Assembly: GCA_047606825.1 (NCBI GenBank)
Contig: JASGDY010000087.1
Coordinates: 6,362 to 70,361 of the forward strand
DNA length: 64,000 bases
Source: Rhizosphaericola sp047606825
GTDB taxonomy: Bacteria > Bacteroidota > Bacteroidia > Chitinophagales > Chitinophagaceae
Direction of reading: 5' to 3'
The position numbers and the translations under genes are program-made. Under the pieces are notes generated by a model. The model was not told the DNA's origin, did no database searches, and saw nothing but the letters and a program-made list of their open reading frames with translations. Below are positions 26,005-35,401 of the stretch, in pieces; the first letter of the stretch is position 1; each line of letters starts with the position of its first letter.

Positions 26005-26775
26005 TTATTTTTTCCCTAATGCGTCGAGTACGCCGTCCCAAAGCCGGTAGCGCATTTCCAGCCCTTTGACGCTTGCCGCCGTAGCCTCCTGCCATTTCTG
26101 TCCGTCTTCGCCGCACAGCGTTTCCACCATTTGTTTGCCTAGGATGCTATGTTCGTCGCCGTCCACTTCGATATGGCGCTCCAGGTAATAGCGGAAGATG
26201 TACAGCTTTTCCGGATGTTCTGCCGACAGCTCGCGGACGATCTGGAGGAACATGTCGGGAATCAAGTCTTCCCGCCCAAAAGTGAAAACCGCCGCGACAA
26301 GATGTATCGGCGCATGCAGTGCGATGTCAAAAGTATATTGCAAAAAAGCCTTGACCGACTGGGGCAGATTGCTTTGCCGGATATAAGTGGCGTAATTGTC
26401 GATCGTAACATGGTCAACAAAATCTGTTATGGTTTTTGTGTCAGTGCCCAATGACGTCATCGCACGCAGGTAAAGTTCGTAATGGCTACTGCGACGACCC
26501 TTTTCGTCGACGTCGCTTTCCTCTCCAGTGACGATTTCGTTGATAAGGTAACGTGTGTCGGCGTTCCCGACCGGTTTCCACGGCAGCGTTACGCAGGTCA
26601 GCCGCATCTGCAACGCTTTGAGCAAGGTCATGAAATCCCAAACCGCATAAACGTGGTGCTGCGTAAAGGTTTGCAGGTTTTCAATCGTGTTGATGTTGTG
26701 GTAGAGCGGGTGGGCGAGGAGTTGTTTTCGAATAGGTTGTAACTGTTCTGTAAGTGCTGATATGTTGTCGTTCAT
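26005..26775 (-). CDS. DUF3050 protein, heme-oxygenase-like fold
   Basis: Starting at the ATG at 26775 (MNDNISALTEQ), the protein has 256 residues; the open frame extends further up but through a repeat element. The all-helical DUF3050 pattern is clear: HPLYHNINTIENLQTFTQHH, VYAVWDFMTLLKALQ, CVTLPWKPVGN, YLINEIVTGEESDV near the middle, and HIEVDGDEHS, with a histidine, in the C-terminal half. The family is distantly related to heme-oxygenase-like metalloenzymes; function is unknown. It lies downstream of asnS in the same direction, separated by a repeat. Confidence 0.88.
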   Translation of the reverse strand: MNDNISALTEQLQPIRKQLLAHPLYHNINTIENLQTFTQHHVYAVWDFMTLLKALQMRLTCVTLPWKPVGNADTRYLINEIVTGEESDVDEKGRRSSHYELYLRAMTSLGTDTKTITDFVDHVTIDNYATYIRQSNLPQSVKAFLQYTFDIALHAPIHLVAAVFTFGREDLIPDMFLQIVRELSAEHPEKLYIFRYYLERHIEVDGDEHSILGKQMVETLCGEDGQKWQEATAASVKGLEMRYRLWDGVLDALGKK

Positions 26776-26838
26776 TGTTGGTATTTTTTTAGCGTAACGC
26801 TCCATGCCTAAAGCATGTTGTACTTCCCAAGTTTGGAC

Positions 26839-26962
26839 ACTGTATTCTCCACACGGTCTCCCCAAGGGGACTTTGAGGGATGCATTCACTGTTTTACACC
26901 TTGCGAAGTATGCAGCGCGAAATACGGTCTTTCGGACTCGCTGGGGCTTTCCGTCTTTTACC
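26839..26962. repeat. Copy of the dispersed palindromic repeat between asnS and the DUF3050 gene
   Basis: The core reads ttctccacacggtctcccc, then aaggggactttgaggg. It belongs to the same family as the copies at 20376, 39449, 43916 and 51886. The rest of the 187-nt spacer is unremarkable and has no gene. Confidence 0.5.
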
Positions 26963-28402
26963 TTAAAATTCACAATTCTTAGGCGTCCTTGCAAATGGTA
27001 TTACGTCACGAATATTGGTCATGCCCGTGACGAAAAGCACCATTCTTTCAAAACCAAGTCCAAATCCGCTGTGTGGTATCGTTCCAAACCTTCTCGTGTC
27101 GAGGTAAAAATCCATTTCCTGTGGCGGTATGCCGACTTCCTGCATACGCTGTACGAGCAGGTCGAGCCTTTCCTCACGTTGCGAACCGCCGACGATTTCC
27201 CCGATGCCCGGTGCAAGTATGTCCATGGCGGCAACCGTCTTCCCGTCGTCGTTTTGGCGCATGTAAAAAGCTTTGATGTCTTTCGGATAGCCGGTGACGA
27301 CGACCGGTTTCTTGAAATGTTTTTCGACGAGGTAGCGTTCATGTTCGCTTTGCAGGTCGATGCCCCAGTTCACGTCAAATTTGAATTTCTTTTTCTTGTA
27401 TGCCGGAGATGCCAGCAATATGTCAATTGCTTCGGTGTAGGTGATGCGTTCAAATTTGTTGTTGATGACCAATTGTAGTTTTTCAATCAGTCCAAATTCG
27501 CTGCGTTTGTCCGCTGGCAGGGATTTTTCCTCTTCTTTCAGGCGGTTGTCTAGGAATGCCAAATCGTCCGCATTGTGATCCAATACATAACGGATAAGGT
27601 ATTGGATAAATTCCTCCGCCAGGTCCATATTGTCTTCGATGTCGGAAAAAGCCATTTCCGGTTCTATCATCCAGAACTCCGCAAGGTGACGCGTCGTATT
27701 GGAGTTTTCGGCACGGAAAGTCGGTCCAAAAGTATAGATGTCGCCGAGAGCGGTCGCCCCGAGTTCGCCTTCAAGTTGCCCGCTTACGGTAAGGTTGGTG
27801 CTTTTCCCAAAAAAGTCTTCGGAAAAGTCCACCGTTCCGTCGTCCTTACGAGGAGTCTGGTCAAACGGCAAGGTCGTCACGCGAAACATTTCGCCCGCAC
27901 CTTCCGCGTCGCTCGACGTGATAATCGGCGTATGGAGATAGACAAATCCATTTTCGTTGAAAAACTGGTGCACCGCAAACGCCAATGCGTGACGGATACG
28001 GAACACCGCACTGAACGTTTGCGTGCGGAAGCGCAGGTGCGCGATTTCGCGTAGGAATTCCAGGCTGTGTTTTTTAGGTTGGAGTGGATATTTTTCGGGG
28101 TCGCTGTCGCCGAGTATCTCGACCGCGCTTGCTTGTAATTCCACAGACTGTCCTTTGCCGAGCGATGGGACGAGGGTGCCGGAAGCTTTGATAGATGCAC
28201 CTGTGGTGATTCTTTTCAGGATGCTTTCCTCGGCGGAGCCCAGTGGCAACACGACCTGAATGTTGTGGATAGAGCTGCCGTCGTTGAGCGCGATGAACTG
28301 GTTGTTACGGAATGTGCGCACCCAGCCCATGACCGTATATTGATGTTCCTGGGTTGGCTCTTTGGAGAGCAGTTCCTTTATTTTTATCCTTCTGTTCAAC
28401 AT
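26963..28402 (-). CDS. asnS: Asparagine--tRNA ligase
   Basis: A class IIb aminoacyl-tRNA synthetase of 479 residues. The N-terminal OB-fold anticodon-binding domain covers about 15-120 (YTVMGWVRTFRNNQFIALND). The class II motifs are visible: motif 2 FRAENSNTTRHLAEFWMIEPE and motif 3 GFGLGFERMVLFVTGMTNIRD, with the C-terminal end RTPKNCEF. The discrimination from AspRS rests on overall block pattern and length. A tRNA-Asn gene is elsewhere in the window (61326). Confidence 0.97.
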   Translation of the reverse strand: MLNRRIKIKELLSKEPTQEHQYTVMGWVRTFRNNQFIALNDGSSIHNIQVVLPLGSAEESILKRITTGASIKASGTLVPSLGKGQSVELQASAVEILGDSDPEKYPLQPKKHSLEFLREIAHLRFRTQTFSAVFRIRHALAFAVHQFFNENGFVYLHTPIITSSDAEGAGEMFRVTTLPFDQTPRKDDGTVDFSEDFFGKSTNLTVSGQLEGELGATALGDIYTFGPTFRAENSNTTRHLAEFWMIEPEMAFSDIEDNMDLAEEFIQYLIRYVLDHNADDLAFLDNRLKEEEKSLPADKRSEFGLIEKLQLVINNKFERITYTEAIDILLASPAYKKKKFKFDVNWGIDLQSEHERYLVEKHFKKPVVVTGYPKDIKAFYMRQNDDGKTVAAMDILAPGIGEIVGGSQREERLDLLVQRMQEVGIPPQEMDFYLDTRRFGTIPHSGFGLGFERMVLFVTGMTNIRDVIPFARTPKNCEF

Positions 28403-28449
28403 TTTTTAATCCGTTTTCCTTATTTTATCAGTTTTTTATAAAAGGAGGG

Positions 28450-28480
28450 CAAAGATAATGTAAAATAATCTTTATCTTTG
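28450..28480. promoter_or_regulatory. Divergent -7 boxes between asnS and rho
   Basis: On the plus strand TATCTTTG at 28473-28480 fits TAnnTTTG; on the minus strand the same motif reads at 28457-28450. Neither has a clear TTTG at -33. If used, the plus-strand start leaves rho with a leader of about 265 nt (28487-28750). Confidence 0.4.
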
Positions 28481-28750
28481 TCCCCTCACAAGTTGAAAAT
28501 TGGTTGTTTTCGGTTATTCCAATTCTCAAAAAAATATTTTCGATGTTTTTTTGCGGACAAATAGATTTAAATGTATTATTGCCTCGGAAAACATGCAATT
28601 CCTAAACGTTAAGCCGCGTCGGAGGTTCGTCCGTTTCCAACCAATTGAGCTTTTTATTCAAGTCTTCTTGAAAAATCATTGCACACTTTTAACTAATTAA
28701 AATGTTTGGGTCTACCTCTGATGTAGCCCAATCTTATCCCTTACATCCAT

Positions 28751-30574
28751 ATGTACGATATTTTAGAATTGAACAATTTGCGCCTCCCCGAATTGCGTAA
28801 GCTGGCGGGCGAGATGGAAATCGAAGGTAAAGTCAAAACTGCCGACAAGCAGGAACTCATTTATAAAATCTTAGACAAACAAGCTGTTATGGCGAGTGAT
28901 AAAAAGACCTCCGAAGTCGAACAAGCACCCAAAAAGAAAAGAACGGTAAAGGCGAAAGCCATAAAGGCTGAACCTATACCAGCCACTGAAGCTACCGACC
29001 AACCTACTGCTGAACCGGTTGTGGAGTTCGTGTTGGATGAAGAAGCTACTGCGGCAGATACAGGCGAACAGTCTGTTCCTAAATTGCGGCCTAGAAAGTT
29101 GATTAAACGTAAACGTATCGTTCCTGAAGTAGAAGAAATCGACGCGAAACCCACAACGCCGACGCCTTCAGTCGCCAGTTTCTTTGGTTTCGACGACGAC
29201 TATAAGGCTTCGGATTCCGACATCCTTGACGAGGACATCGAAGGCCTGCTTCCAGATTCCGAAGTTCCCGAAATCCCTAAAGCGTTTATGGATCTGCTGA
29301 AGGATGACGTCAACGATGTCGTGGCGGAAGACTATACGGAAGCGATGGAAAACGTGCAGGATGATGAATTCGACGCAGGCTATGGTGAAGGCAGCGCCTA
29401 TCTCGGCGGCAACGGAAAAATGAAATATCCTGCCAAAAAGGAAGTCTCGTTTGCTGAGTTTGAAGGTGCGGTATTGAGTGAAGGTGTGTTGGAAATGATG
29501 CCTGACGGCTATGGTTTCCTGCGTTCCTCCGACTACAACTACCTGTCTTCGCCCGATGACGTCTATGTTTCTCCCTCCCAGATCAAACTGTTTGGGTTAA
29601 AGACCGGTGATACCGTCTATGGAAGTGTACGTCCTCCGAAAGACGGTGAAAAATATTTTGCGCTGCTTAAGGTAGAGCAGATCAACGGTAAAAGGCCAGA
29701 CGAAGTGCGCGACCGCGTGCCTTTCGACTATCTGACACCGCTTTTCCCTTATGAAAAACTCAAACTCACGACCTCTCCTTCTTTATACAGCACTCGCGTC
29801 ATGGACCTTTTTACGCCGATAGGCAAAGGTCAGCGTGGCCTGATCGTTGCACAGCCCAAAGTGGGTAAGACGGTTTTGTTGAAAGAAGTGGCCAACGCTA
29901 TCGCCACCAACCATCCAGAATGTTACCTGATGGTCGTGTTGATCGACGAACGTCCAGAAGAAGTTACAGATATGGAAAGAAGCGTAAAAGCCGAAGTCAT
30001 CGCTTCTACATTTGATGAACCTGCGGACAAGCATGTAAAAGTTTCCACCATTGCCCTGCAGAAAGCGAAACGTCTCGTTGAGTGCGGCCACGACGTGGTT
30101 ATCCTGCTGGACAGTCTCACTCGTCTGGCGAGGGCGCACAACACGGTGGCACCCGCTTCCGGTAAGGTGCTGTCCGGTGGTGTGGAAGCTAATGCCATGC
30201 AGAAACCCAAACAGTTCTTCGGTGCGGCACGTAAAATCGAGAACGGCGGTTCCCTCACGATATTGGCAACCGCATTGATTGATACGGGCTCCAAGATGGA
30301 CGAAGTCATCTTTGAAGAATTTAAAGGTACCGGCAACATGGAACTGGCGTTGGATCGTCGCTTGGCCAACAAACGCATCTTCCCTGCCATCGACCTGGTG
30401 GCGTCTTCCACGCGTCGTGACGACCTGTTGCTGGATCGAGAAACCTTGTCGAGGATGAACATCCTGCGTGTCTATCTCGGTGACATGAAGACCGAAGAAG
30501 GCATGAACGACCTGTTGAAACGTATGCGTGGCACCAAGAGCAACGAAGAGTTTCTGGCAAGCATGAACGGATAG
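28751..30574 (+). CDS. rho: Transcription termination factor Rho, with large N-terminal insertion
   Basis: The hexameric RNA helicase that ends transcription. The 607 residues exceed the 419 of E. coli Rho. Order: SAP-like Rho-N helix domain (1-45, LRLPELRKLAGEMEIEG), a charged Glu/Lys/Pro/Thr/Val-rich linker (about 50-225, of low complexity), the cold-shock RNA-binding domain (about 240-310, GVLEMMPDGYGFLRSSDYNY), then the RecA-like motor with Walker A AQPKVGKT, Walker B VVILLDSLTRLARA, and the C-terminal LLKRMRGTKSNEEFLASM. Such insertions between domain 1 and 2 occur in Bacteroidota and are linked to RNA binding or phase behaviour in Bacteroides. The leader of over 200 nt, with hairpin ggtctac/gtagccc at about 28708, may allow autoregulation. 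Confidence 0.97.
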   Translation: MYDILELNNLRLPELRKLAGEMEIEGKVKTADKQELIYKILDKQAVMASDKKTSEVEQAPKKKRTVKAKAIKAEPIPATEATDQPTAEPVVEFVLDEEATAADTGEQSVPKLRPRKLIKRKRIVPEVEEIDAKPTTPTPSVASFFGFDDDYKASDSDILDEDIEGLLPDSEVPEIPKAFMDLLKDDVNDVVAEDYTEAMENVQDDEFDAGYGEGSAYLGGNGKMKYPAKKEVSFAEFEGAVLSEGVLEMMPDGYGFLRSSDYNYLSSPDDVYVSPSQIKLFGLKTGDTVYGSVRPPKDGEKYFALLKVEQINGKRPDEVRDRVPFDYLTPLFPYEKLKLTTSPSLYSTRVMDLFTPIGKGQRGLIVAQPKVGKTVLLKEVANAIATNHPECYLMVVLIDERPEEVTDMERSVKAEVIASTFDEPADKHVKVSTIALQKAKRLVECGHDVVILLDSLTRLARAHNTVAPASGKVLSGGVEANAMQKPKQFFGAARKIENGGSLTILATALIDTGSKMDEVIFEEFKGTGNMELALDRRLANKRIFPAIDLVASSTRRDDLLLDRETLSRMNILRVYLGDMKTEEGMNDLLKRMRGTKSNEEFLASMNG

Positions 30575-30656
30575 TTTAAGGCAAAAGTTAAAAGCCAAAA
30601 ACAAAAGTGCTTACGTTGAGTACAGGTAGTGATTCCCTTTTAATAATATAGTATTG

Positions 30657-30685
30657 AAAAAAGACGGCGTGAGCCGTCTTTTTTT
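30657..30685 (+). terminator. Terminator after rho
   Basis: Perfect stem AAAAAAGACGGC, loop gtga, complement ending in a run of seven T. It also serves the convergent DinB-like gene, which ends 2 nt away. Confidence 0.93.
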
Positions 30686-30686
30686 A

Positions 30687-31197
30687 TCAGAAATACCGTT
30701 CTTCCAATATCTTTTTATGGTGCAGTGCGTGTCCGAACAGGACAAAGCAGGCCGCGTTGACACTTAGGCGGTAATCTGATACCGGCCCCAATCCTAGACA
30801 ACTGTGTTTCTGAAAAAGAGACAATTGCAGATTGGATGAATGTACGCTGTGCCGCAAAAATCCCTTTTAGTGCTGCAAGCGACTGACTGGTCGCCTCTGC
30901 ATTGTCGGCATATTGGTCTTGGTCAAATCCCGGCAAGGTTTGCGTTTCGCCGCGTGACAATGCCAAAGCTCGGTAGAAGAATACGGCGTCCGTGTCTATG
31001 ACATGGGATAAAACTTCCTTGACTGTCCATTTGCCCGTGGCATACGCATAGTCCGCCTTGTCTTCGGGCAACGAACCGTAGAAATCCAACAATTCTTGAT
31101 GGTGGTTGGCTATCAGTTCGGGTATCGTTTCACCTTTTGTTTCACCGATGTATCCTTCCATAAATGGGGAATAGGTATCCGTTGTTGGTCTGGGCAT
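30687..31197 (-). pseudogene. DinB-family protein gene with a C-terminal frameshift
   Basis: DinB-like proteins are four-helix metal-binding bundles. The first part of the protein (from ATG at 31197) fits: HHQELLDFYGSLPEDKADYAY, split at the helix, then WTVKEVLSHVIDTDAVFFYRA with the first metal-binding His. After about residue 139 (RIGAG) the frame runs into an unrelated tail ending RTRTAP. Removing one base near 30767 restores SDYRLSVNAACFVLFGHALHH and KKILEERYF-stop at 30687, which carries the last conserved His residues. So this is either an inactivated gene or a sequencing error. Confidence 0.75.
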
Positions 31198-31285
31198 AAA
31201 AAGTTGATTTTGTTTGGTTTAAAATGTTTACCGTGTTGAAGGCGATACGTCAAAGTCAACGTATTAGATGCTGCGTTAGCATCGC

Positions 31286-31966
31286 TTATGGTGAAGTAAT
31301 CCTGCTGACGATGATAGCTGCGGCGACTTGTTCACTGACATGGATATCTACGCCTTGTGTTTCCAGCGTTAGCGAATGGTCAAAATCGTGTATTTCCTTT
31401 ACCAGAATTGTCTTTTCAGGATGTAGGTTCAGCCTGTCCATGTATTGGAGAAAAGTTTTTCCGGAGTTATTGAACGCGTTGATGGTGTAGGTAACATTTG
31501 TTTTTCCTTTTGATAAGGGAATCTGCTGGGTGGTTTCGCTTGTTGTTTTTATGGAGGGTATTGTTTCTCCGTGCGGGTCTTTTTTAGGTTTTCCTAAATA
31601 CCCGAAAAGCCGCTCTATCAGGTCCAATGATTGGATGTGTTCCAGTTGCTCTGCGATTTCGTGGACTTCGTCGTCTCTGTACTTAAGTTCCTGAAAGAGG
31701 AAAGTTTCCCAGATTCTATGTTTCCGTATGATGTGAAGTGCCTGTGATTGGCCAATGTCTGTCAGTGAAATCTTGCCATATTTTACATAGCTGACCAGTC
31801 CTTTTTCTTTCAGTTTTTTCAGCATTTCATTGACTGACGCGGGTTTGACGTCAAGGGACAAGGACAGTTCAGTAGCTCCAGCTCCTTCCCGCTTTCCCTG
31901 TTCCAAGGTCAGACGATAAAGCACTTTCAGGTAATTCTCTTCTGTTTGGGTTAATTCCATCTTCAA
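31286..31966 (-). CDS. Metal-dependent transcriptional regulator, DtxR/MntR family
   Basis: A 226-residue repressor that binds DNA when loaded with Mn(II) or Fe(II). Order: N-terminal winged helix-turn-helix (1-70, TEENYLKVLYRL then SLDVKPASVNEMLKKLKEKG), dimerisation and metal domain (70-145) with likely ligands in KHRIWETFL and VHEIAEQLEH, and a C-terminal SH3/FeoA-like region (150-225). Divergent from a TonB receptor, with a perfect palindromic operator between them, so it probably controls itself and the receptor. Mn versus Fe specificity cannot be told. Confidence 0.93.
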   Translation of the reverse strand: MKMELTQTEENYLKVLYRLTLEQGKREGAGATELSLSLDVKPASVNEMLKKLKEKGLVSYVKYGKISLTDIGQSQALHIIRKHRIWETFLFQELKYRDDEVHEIAEQLEHIQSLDLIERLFGYLGKPKKDPHGETIPSIKTTSETTQQIPLSKGKTNVTYTINAFNNSGKTFLQYMDRLNLHPEKTILVKEIHDFDHSLTLETQGVDIHVSEQVAAAIIVSRITSP

Positions 31967-31991
31967 AATTAAGATATAATATTTTATTGCA

Positions 31992-32015
31992 CATTTTTAG
32001 GTTATCCTAAAAATG
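31992..32015. promoter_or_regulatory. Palindromic operator for the DtxR/MntR-type repressor
   Basis: CATTTTTAGG-TTAT-CCTAAAAATG, a perfect 10-bp inverted repeat with a 4-bp centre, resembling DtxR/IdeR/MntR boxes (TTAGG...CCTAA). A second pair of half-sites in the opposite order, CCTAA (32029-32033) and TTAGG (32040-32044), lies 14 bp to the right. Position is between the divergent regulator and receptor genes. Confidence 0.75.
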
Positions 32016-32231
32016 TATTTACATTTGCCTAACTTATTTTTAGGTATGGCGAAAACTTGGAGTTTTCTATTTGTAGCGTTTTTATTGTTTCGTTATCGCC
32101 TGTGAGATGTTTAAATAAAATGCAATAATGCTGCGTTTTTTTATACTCAGTTTGCTGCATGGTAATGCAGATTTTCATGGCTGCATATAGACAGAAGCCT
32201 ACGTTTTTTAATCTAATTTATTCTAAGTTAC

Positions 32232-34763
32232 ATGACAACGGTTGGTAAAACTCTTTTTCTTTCGGCTTGGTTGAGCCTTACTGCATTTCTAAGTTTTGCC
32301 CAGAACGGGAAGTTGTGGGGAAAAATCTCCGACAACAACGGACAGGCTGTGGAAGCCGCCAGGGTTTCCATTCCCAAACTCCATATAAGTACCACCACCG
32401 ACAGCATGGGGAACTACAGGTTTGACAGTATTCCATACGGCTCTTGGCAGGTAGAAATGCGTTCCACAGGATTCGACACCTATAGATTGACCGTAGCAAT
32501 GAACGATACAGACAAAGTCCTCGATGTTAGGCTGGTCAACAATTCAGCGCAGCTTGACGAAGTCGTGGTAACTGGAACGCTGAAAGAAGTGCGCAAGTCG
32601 GAAAGCCCCGTGCCTGTCACGATTATTTCCTCGAAGCTGTTCCAGCGAAACCATACTTCCAATGTGCTGGATGCGCTGTACATGGTCAACGGCATCAACC
32701 CGCAGGTGAACTGCAATATGTGCAACACCTCCGACATCGGCATCAACGGTATGCCGGGCCCGTATTCGATGGTGCTGATTGACGGCATGCCGATTATCAG
32801 CTCCCTTTCTACGGTTTATGGCTTTAGTGGCATTCCCAACAGTATCATAGACCGCGTCGAAGTGGTGAAAGGTCCTGCATCTTCCCTCTACGGTTCCGAA
32901 GCAATCGGTGGCGTTATAAATATTATGACCAAAAAAGCAAACACTGCACCTAAGTTTTTCTTGGACTACAATGCCTCTACCTGGGGCGCGCTGACCGGGA
33001 ATACCGGATTTAGTGCCAAATTAAGCAATAAGGTAGCCACGATGTTTAATGTGGACGGCTATTATTTCAACACACCGCACGACCAAGACCATGACGGCTA
33101 TATGGACAAAACGCTCCAGAAAAGATTGTCCTTTTTCAACAAATGGGATATCAGGCAGAAGTTTGGCAAAACCGCCAGCCTGTCTTTACGCTATTACAAC
33201 GAAGACCGCCACGGCGGTGAAGTCGGCTGGGACAAGTCAGACCGGAAATTTGTGGATTTTAACGCGTATGACAATGACCCCAACTCTTCCGGTTACAACG
33301 CGGACTATGTACTGCCCGACGGCTACACCATCTACAACCAGAAGTATGCAAAAGGGTTTCGCGTGCCCCGGTTTGGCAATGCGACGGACAGGCAGCAGTG
33401 GCTCGATGAAGTACAACAGGCCAACCCCGGTGCAGCACTGGCAGACAATATGAAGTATCAGGAATCCGTCTATACCAGCCGGTTTGAAGCAGTGGGCAAA
33501 TATGAACTGCCCATCAAGGGAAACATTACCATTCAGGGCTCCTACAACCAGCACGACCAAAACTCGGCCTACGGCACGGAGCTGTTCATGGCGCACCAGA
33601 AAACCCTCTTTGGACAGGCGTTTTGGGACAAAAAATTGGGCAGCCACGATTTGCTGTTAGGCGGTTCTTACCGCTATATATGGTTTAAGGACAACACCAT
33701 TGCCTCCGAAAACGGCAAAGACCCTTTCCTTACCCAAATGCCCGGTCTCTTCATACAGGACTTGTGGACGCTGAGCCCCAAAACAAGTCTGCTGTTGGGA
33801 TACCGGTTGGATTATGACATTACGCATTCTGCGTCGGGCTGCCACGAAAACCCGGTGCATTCGCCCCGCATTGCACTGAAATACGCTCCCAACAACCAAA
33901 ACACCTTTCGTGCCAGCGTAGGTACAGGTTACCGCGTAGTCAATATCTTCAGTGAAGACCACAGGTCATTGAGCGGCCAATACGAGGCAAAATTCGGAGA
34001 AGCGTTAAAACCCGAAAAATCCCTGAGCGGTACTGTGGATTACGAAGGCCGCATAGCCACGGAAGACATCGGGCTGACTTATGACGTCAGTGCTTACTAT
34101 ACTTATTTCTTTAATAAAATCTATCCGGTAAGAAACGATGTGGACAGAACGCTGACCTATTACAACGTGGACGGAGACGAACATGCAAGAAACATAGGCG
34201 CATCGTTCGATATTGCGTTGAATTTCCATTTTCCTTTCCGGTTGACCGCCGGGGTTACTTACGCTCAGGCAGAATTGTTTGAGTTTGAAAGGGATGATGA
34301 CGGAAATAAGTTAAGCGACAATATCGTCAAATCGCCTTTTGAATTTTCTCCCAAATGGTCCGGCGTGTTTACGGCCGCTTATGACTTTGCGCCGCAGCTT
34401 ACCTGGGACGTAACGGGAGAATGGCGCGGCCCCATGCTGCTGCCCACGCAAGGCGACATGGAAACTTATGACGGTAACGGCAATGCAACCGGAACGGTAA
34501 CTGACCCTCGTGCGGCGTATTCACCCTGGTTCTGCAAAATGCATACACAGTTGACGTATAAACTCAAAAGCGGGGTGCAAATCTATGCTGGGGTAAAAAA
34601 CATATTCAACTATGTCCCCAAAAACCTGTTGGTCAACACGGCAGACCCCTTCAACGACTTGGCCAACCCGGACAAATATGGAGGATTACAATTTGACACA
34701 GAATACAATTATACACCGCAGCAAGGCCGTACCGGTTATCTCGGCGTGCGTTTTAGTCTTTAA
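32232..34763 (+). CDS. TonB-dependent receptor with a CxxC-containing plug
   Basis: An 843-residue outer-membrane receptor for energised uptake. Signal peptide about 1-23, carboxypeptidase-regulatory-like domain (25-105), plug domain (115-235) with the TonB-box-like DEVVVTGTLKEV and GINGMPGPYSMVLIDGMP, then a 22-strand barrel ending in GYLGVRFSL with a C-terminal aromatic position. The plug has an unusual NCNMCNTSDIG motif: two cysteines two residues apart, likely exposed to the periplasm or the entry side. The gene lies behind a DtxR/MntR-type operator, so the cargo is probably a metal or metal complex. The next gene encodes a periplasmic CxxC protein. Confidence 0.93.
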   Translation: MTTVGKTLFLSAWLSLTAFLSFAQNGKLWGKISDNNGQAVEAARVSIPKLHISTTTDSMGNYRFDSIPYGSWQVEMRSTGFDTYRLTVAMNDTDKVLDVRLVNNSAQLDEVVVTGTLKEVRKSESPVPVTIISSKLFQRNHTSNVLDALYMVNGINPQVNCNMCNTSDIGINGMPGPYSMVLIDGMPIISSLSTVYGFSGIPNSIIDRVEVVKGPASSLYGSEAIGGVINIMTKKANTAPKFFLDYNASTWGALTGNTGFSAKLSNKVATMFNVDGYYFNTPHDQDHDGYMDKTLQKRLSFFNKWDIRQKFGKTASLSLRYYNEDRHGGEVGWDKSDRKFVDFNAYDNDPNSSGYNADYVLPDGYTIYNQKYAKGFRVPRFGNATDRQQWLDEVQQANPGAALADNMKYQESVYTSRFEAVGKYELPIKGNITIQGSYNQHDQNSAYGTELFMAHQKTLFGQAFWDKKLGSHDLLLGGSYRYIWFKDNTIASENGKDPFLTQMPGLFIQDLWTLSPKTSLLLGYRLDYDITHSASGCHENPVHSPRIALKYAPNNQNTFRASVGTGYRVVNIFSEDHRSLSGQYEAKFGEALKPEKSLSGTVDYEGRIATEDIGLTYDVSAYYTYFFNKIYPVRNDVDRTLTYYNVDGDEHARNIGASFDIALNFHFPFRLTAGVTYAQAELFEFERDDDGNKLSDNIVKSPFEFSPKWSGVFTAAYDFAPQLTWDVTGEWRGPMLLPTQGDMETYDGNGNATGTVTDPRAAYSPWFCKMHTQLTYKLKSGVQIYAGVKNIFNYVPKNLLVNTADPFNDLANPDKYGGLQFDTEYNYTPQQGRTGYLGVRFSL

Positions 34764-34775
34764 CCAATCGTCACC

Positions 34776-35324
34776 ATGTATTATCAACAGCAAGCAACAG
34801 CACAGAGACGAGCTCCGGTAAACATTTTTGGGTTAGGCACTTTGTATCATTGTGCGGGGGCACTGTTGCTGTTGCTATTTTCCGTATATACGGCAACTGC
34901 CCAAATAAATTTTACCGAACTGGACAAAAAGATGTCGCAGGAGAAGAGATACGTCGTTGTATGTATCAATTCCAAATACTGCACCTATTGCCTGATGCAG
35001 GAAGCGCAGATGAAGAAAAACAATACACTGAGGCAACGGATGGACAGCGGTTTTTATTTCGTAAAGACAATGGCGGAGAGCGATTCTGCCATTGTCTTCA
35101 ACCATCGGAAATATATCAATCCAAACCCTGAAGACCCCTACCAGGTCAATGATTTTGTAAACATTTACGGGAAGCATGGAAAGGGATTTGTGGGTTATCC
35201 GTTGTGGCTTTATTTCGACAAGGACTACCGGTTGGTGTTACGCTTTTACGGGCTGATGCCTCCAAAGAATATTTTAAAAGTGTTGGACATAATTGAAAAG
35301 GTGGACGCATTGGACCGCAAGTAA
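34776..35324 (+). CDS. Periplasmic thioredoxin-like protein (CTYC)
   Basis: A 182-residue protein whose N-terminal segment (about 18-43, FGLGTLYHCAGALLLLLFSVY) is a signal or membrane anchor. The rest is a thioredoxin-like domain with VVCINSKYCTYCLMQEAQMK: CTYC in the place of the CxxC motif. The cis-Pro region is seen in GYPLWLYFDKDYRLVLRFYG. It starts 12 nt after the TonB receptor and is probably co-transcribed. I infer it keeps the receptor's cysteine pair or its metal cargo reduced; no direct evidence. Confidence 0.8.
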   Translation: MYYQQQATAQRRAPVNIFGLGTLYHCAGALLLLLFSVYTATAQINFTELDKKMSQEKRYVVVCINSKYCTYCLMQEAQMKKNNTLRQRMDSGFYFVKTMAESDSAIVFNHRKYINPNPEDPYQVNDFVNIYGKHGKGFVGYPLWLYFDKDYRLVLRFYGLMPPKNILKVLDIIEKVDALDRK

Positions 35325-35401
35325 TACAATTTTGAATTTTGATATTTATATTCGACGAAATCATTGTTCATTGTTTAACTTTGCTGGCTCAAAAACAGGA
35401 A

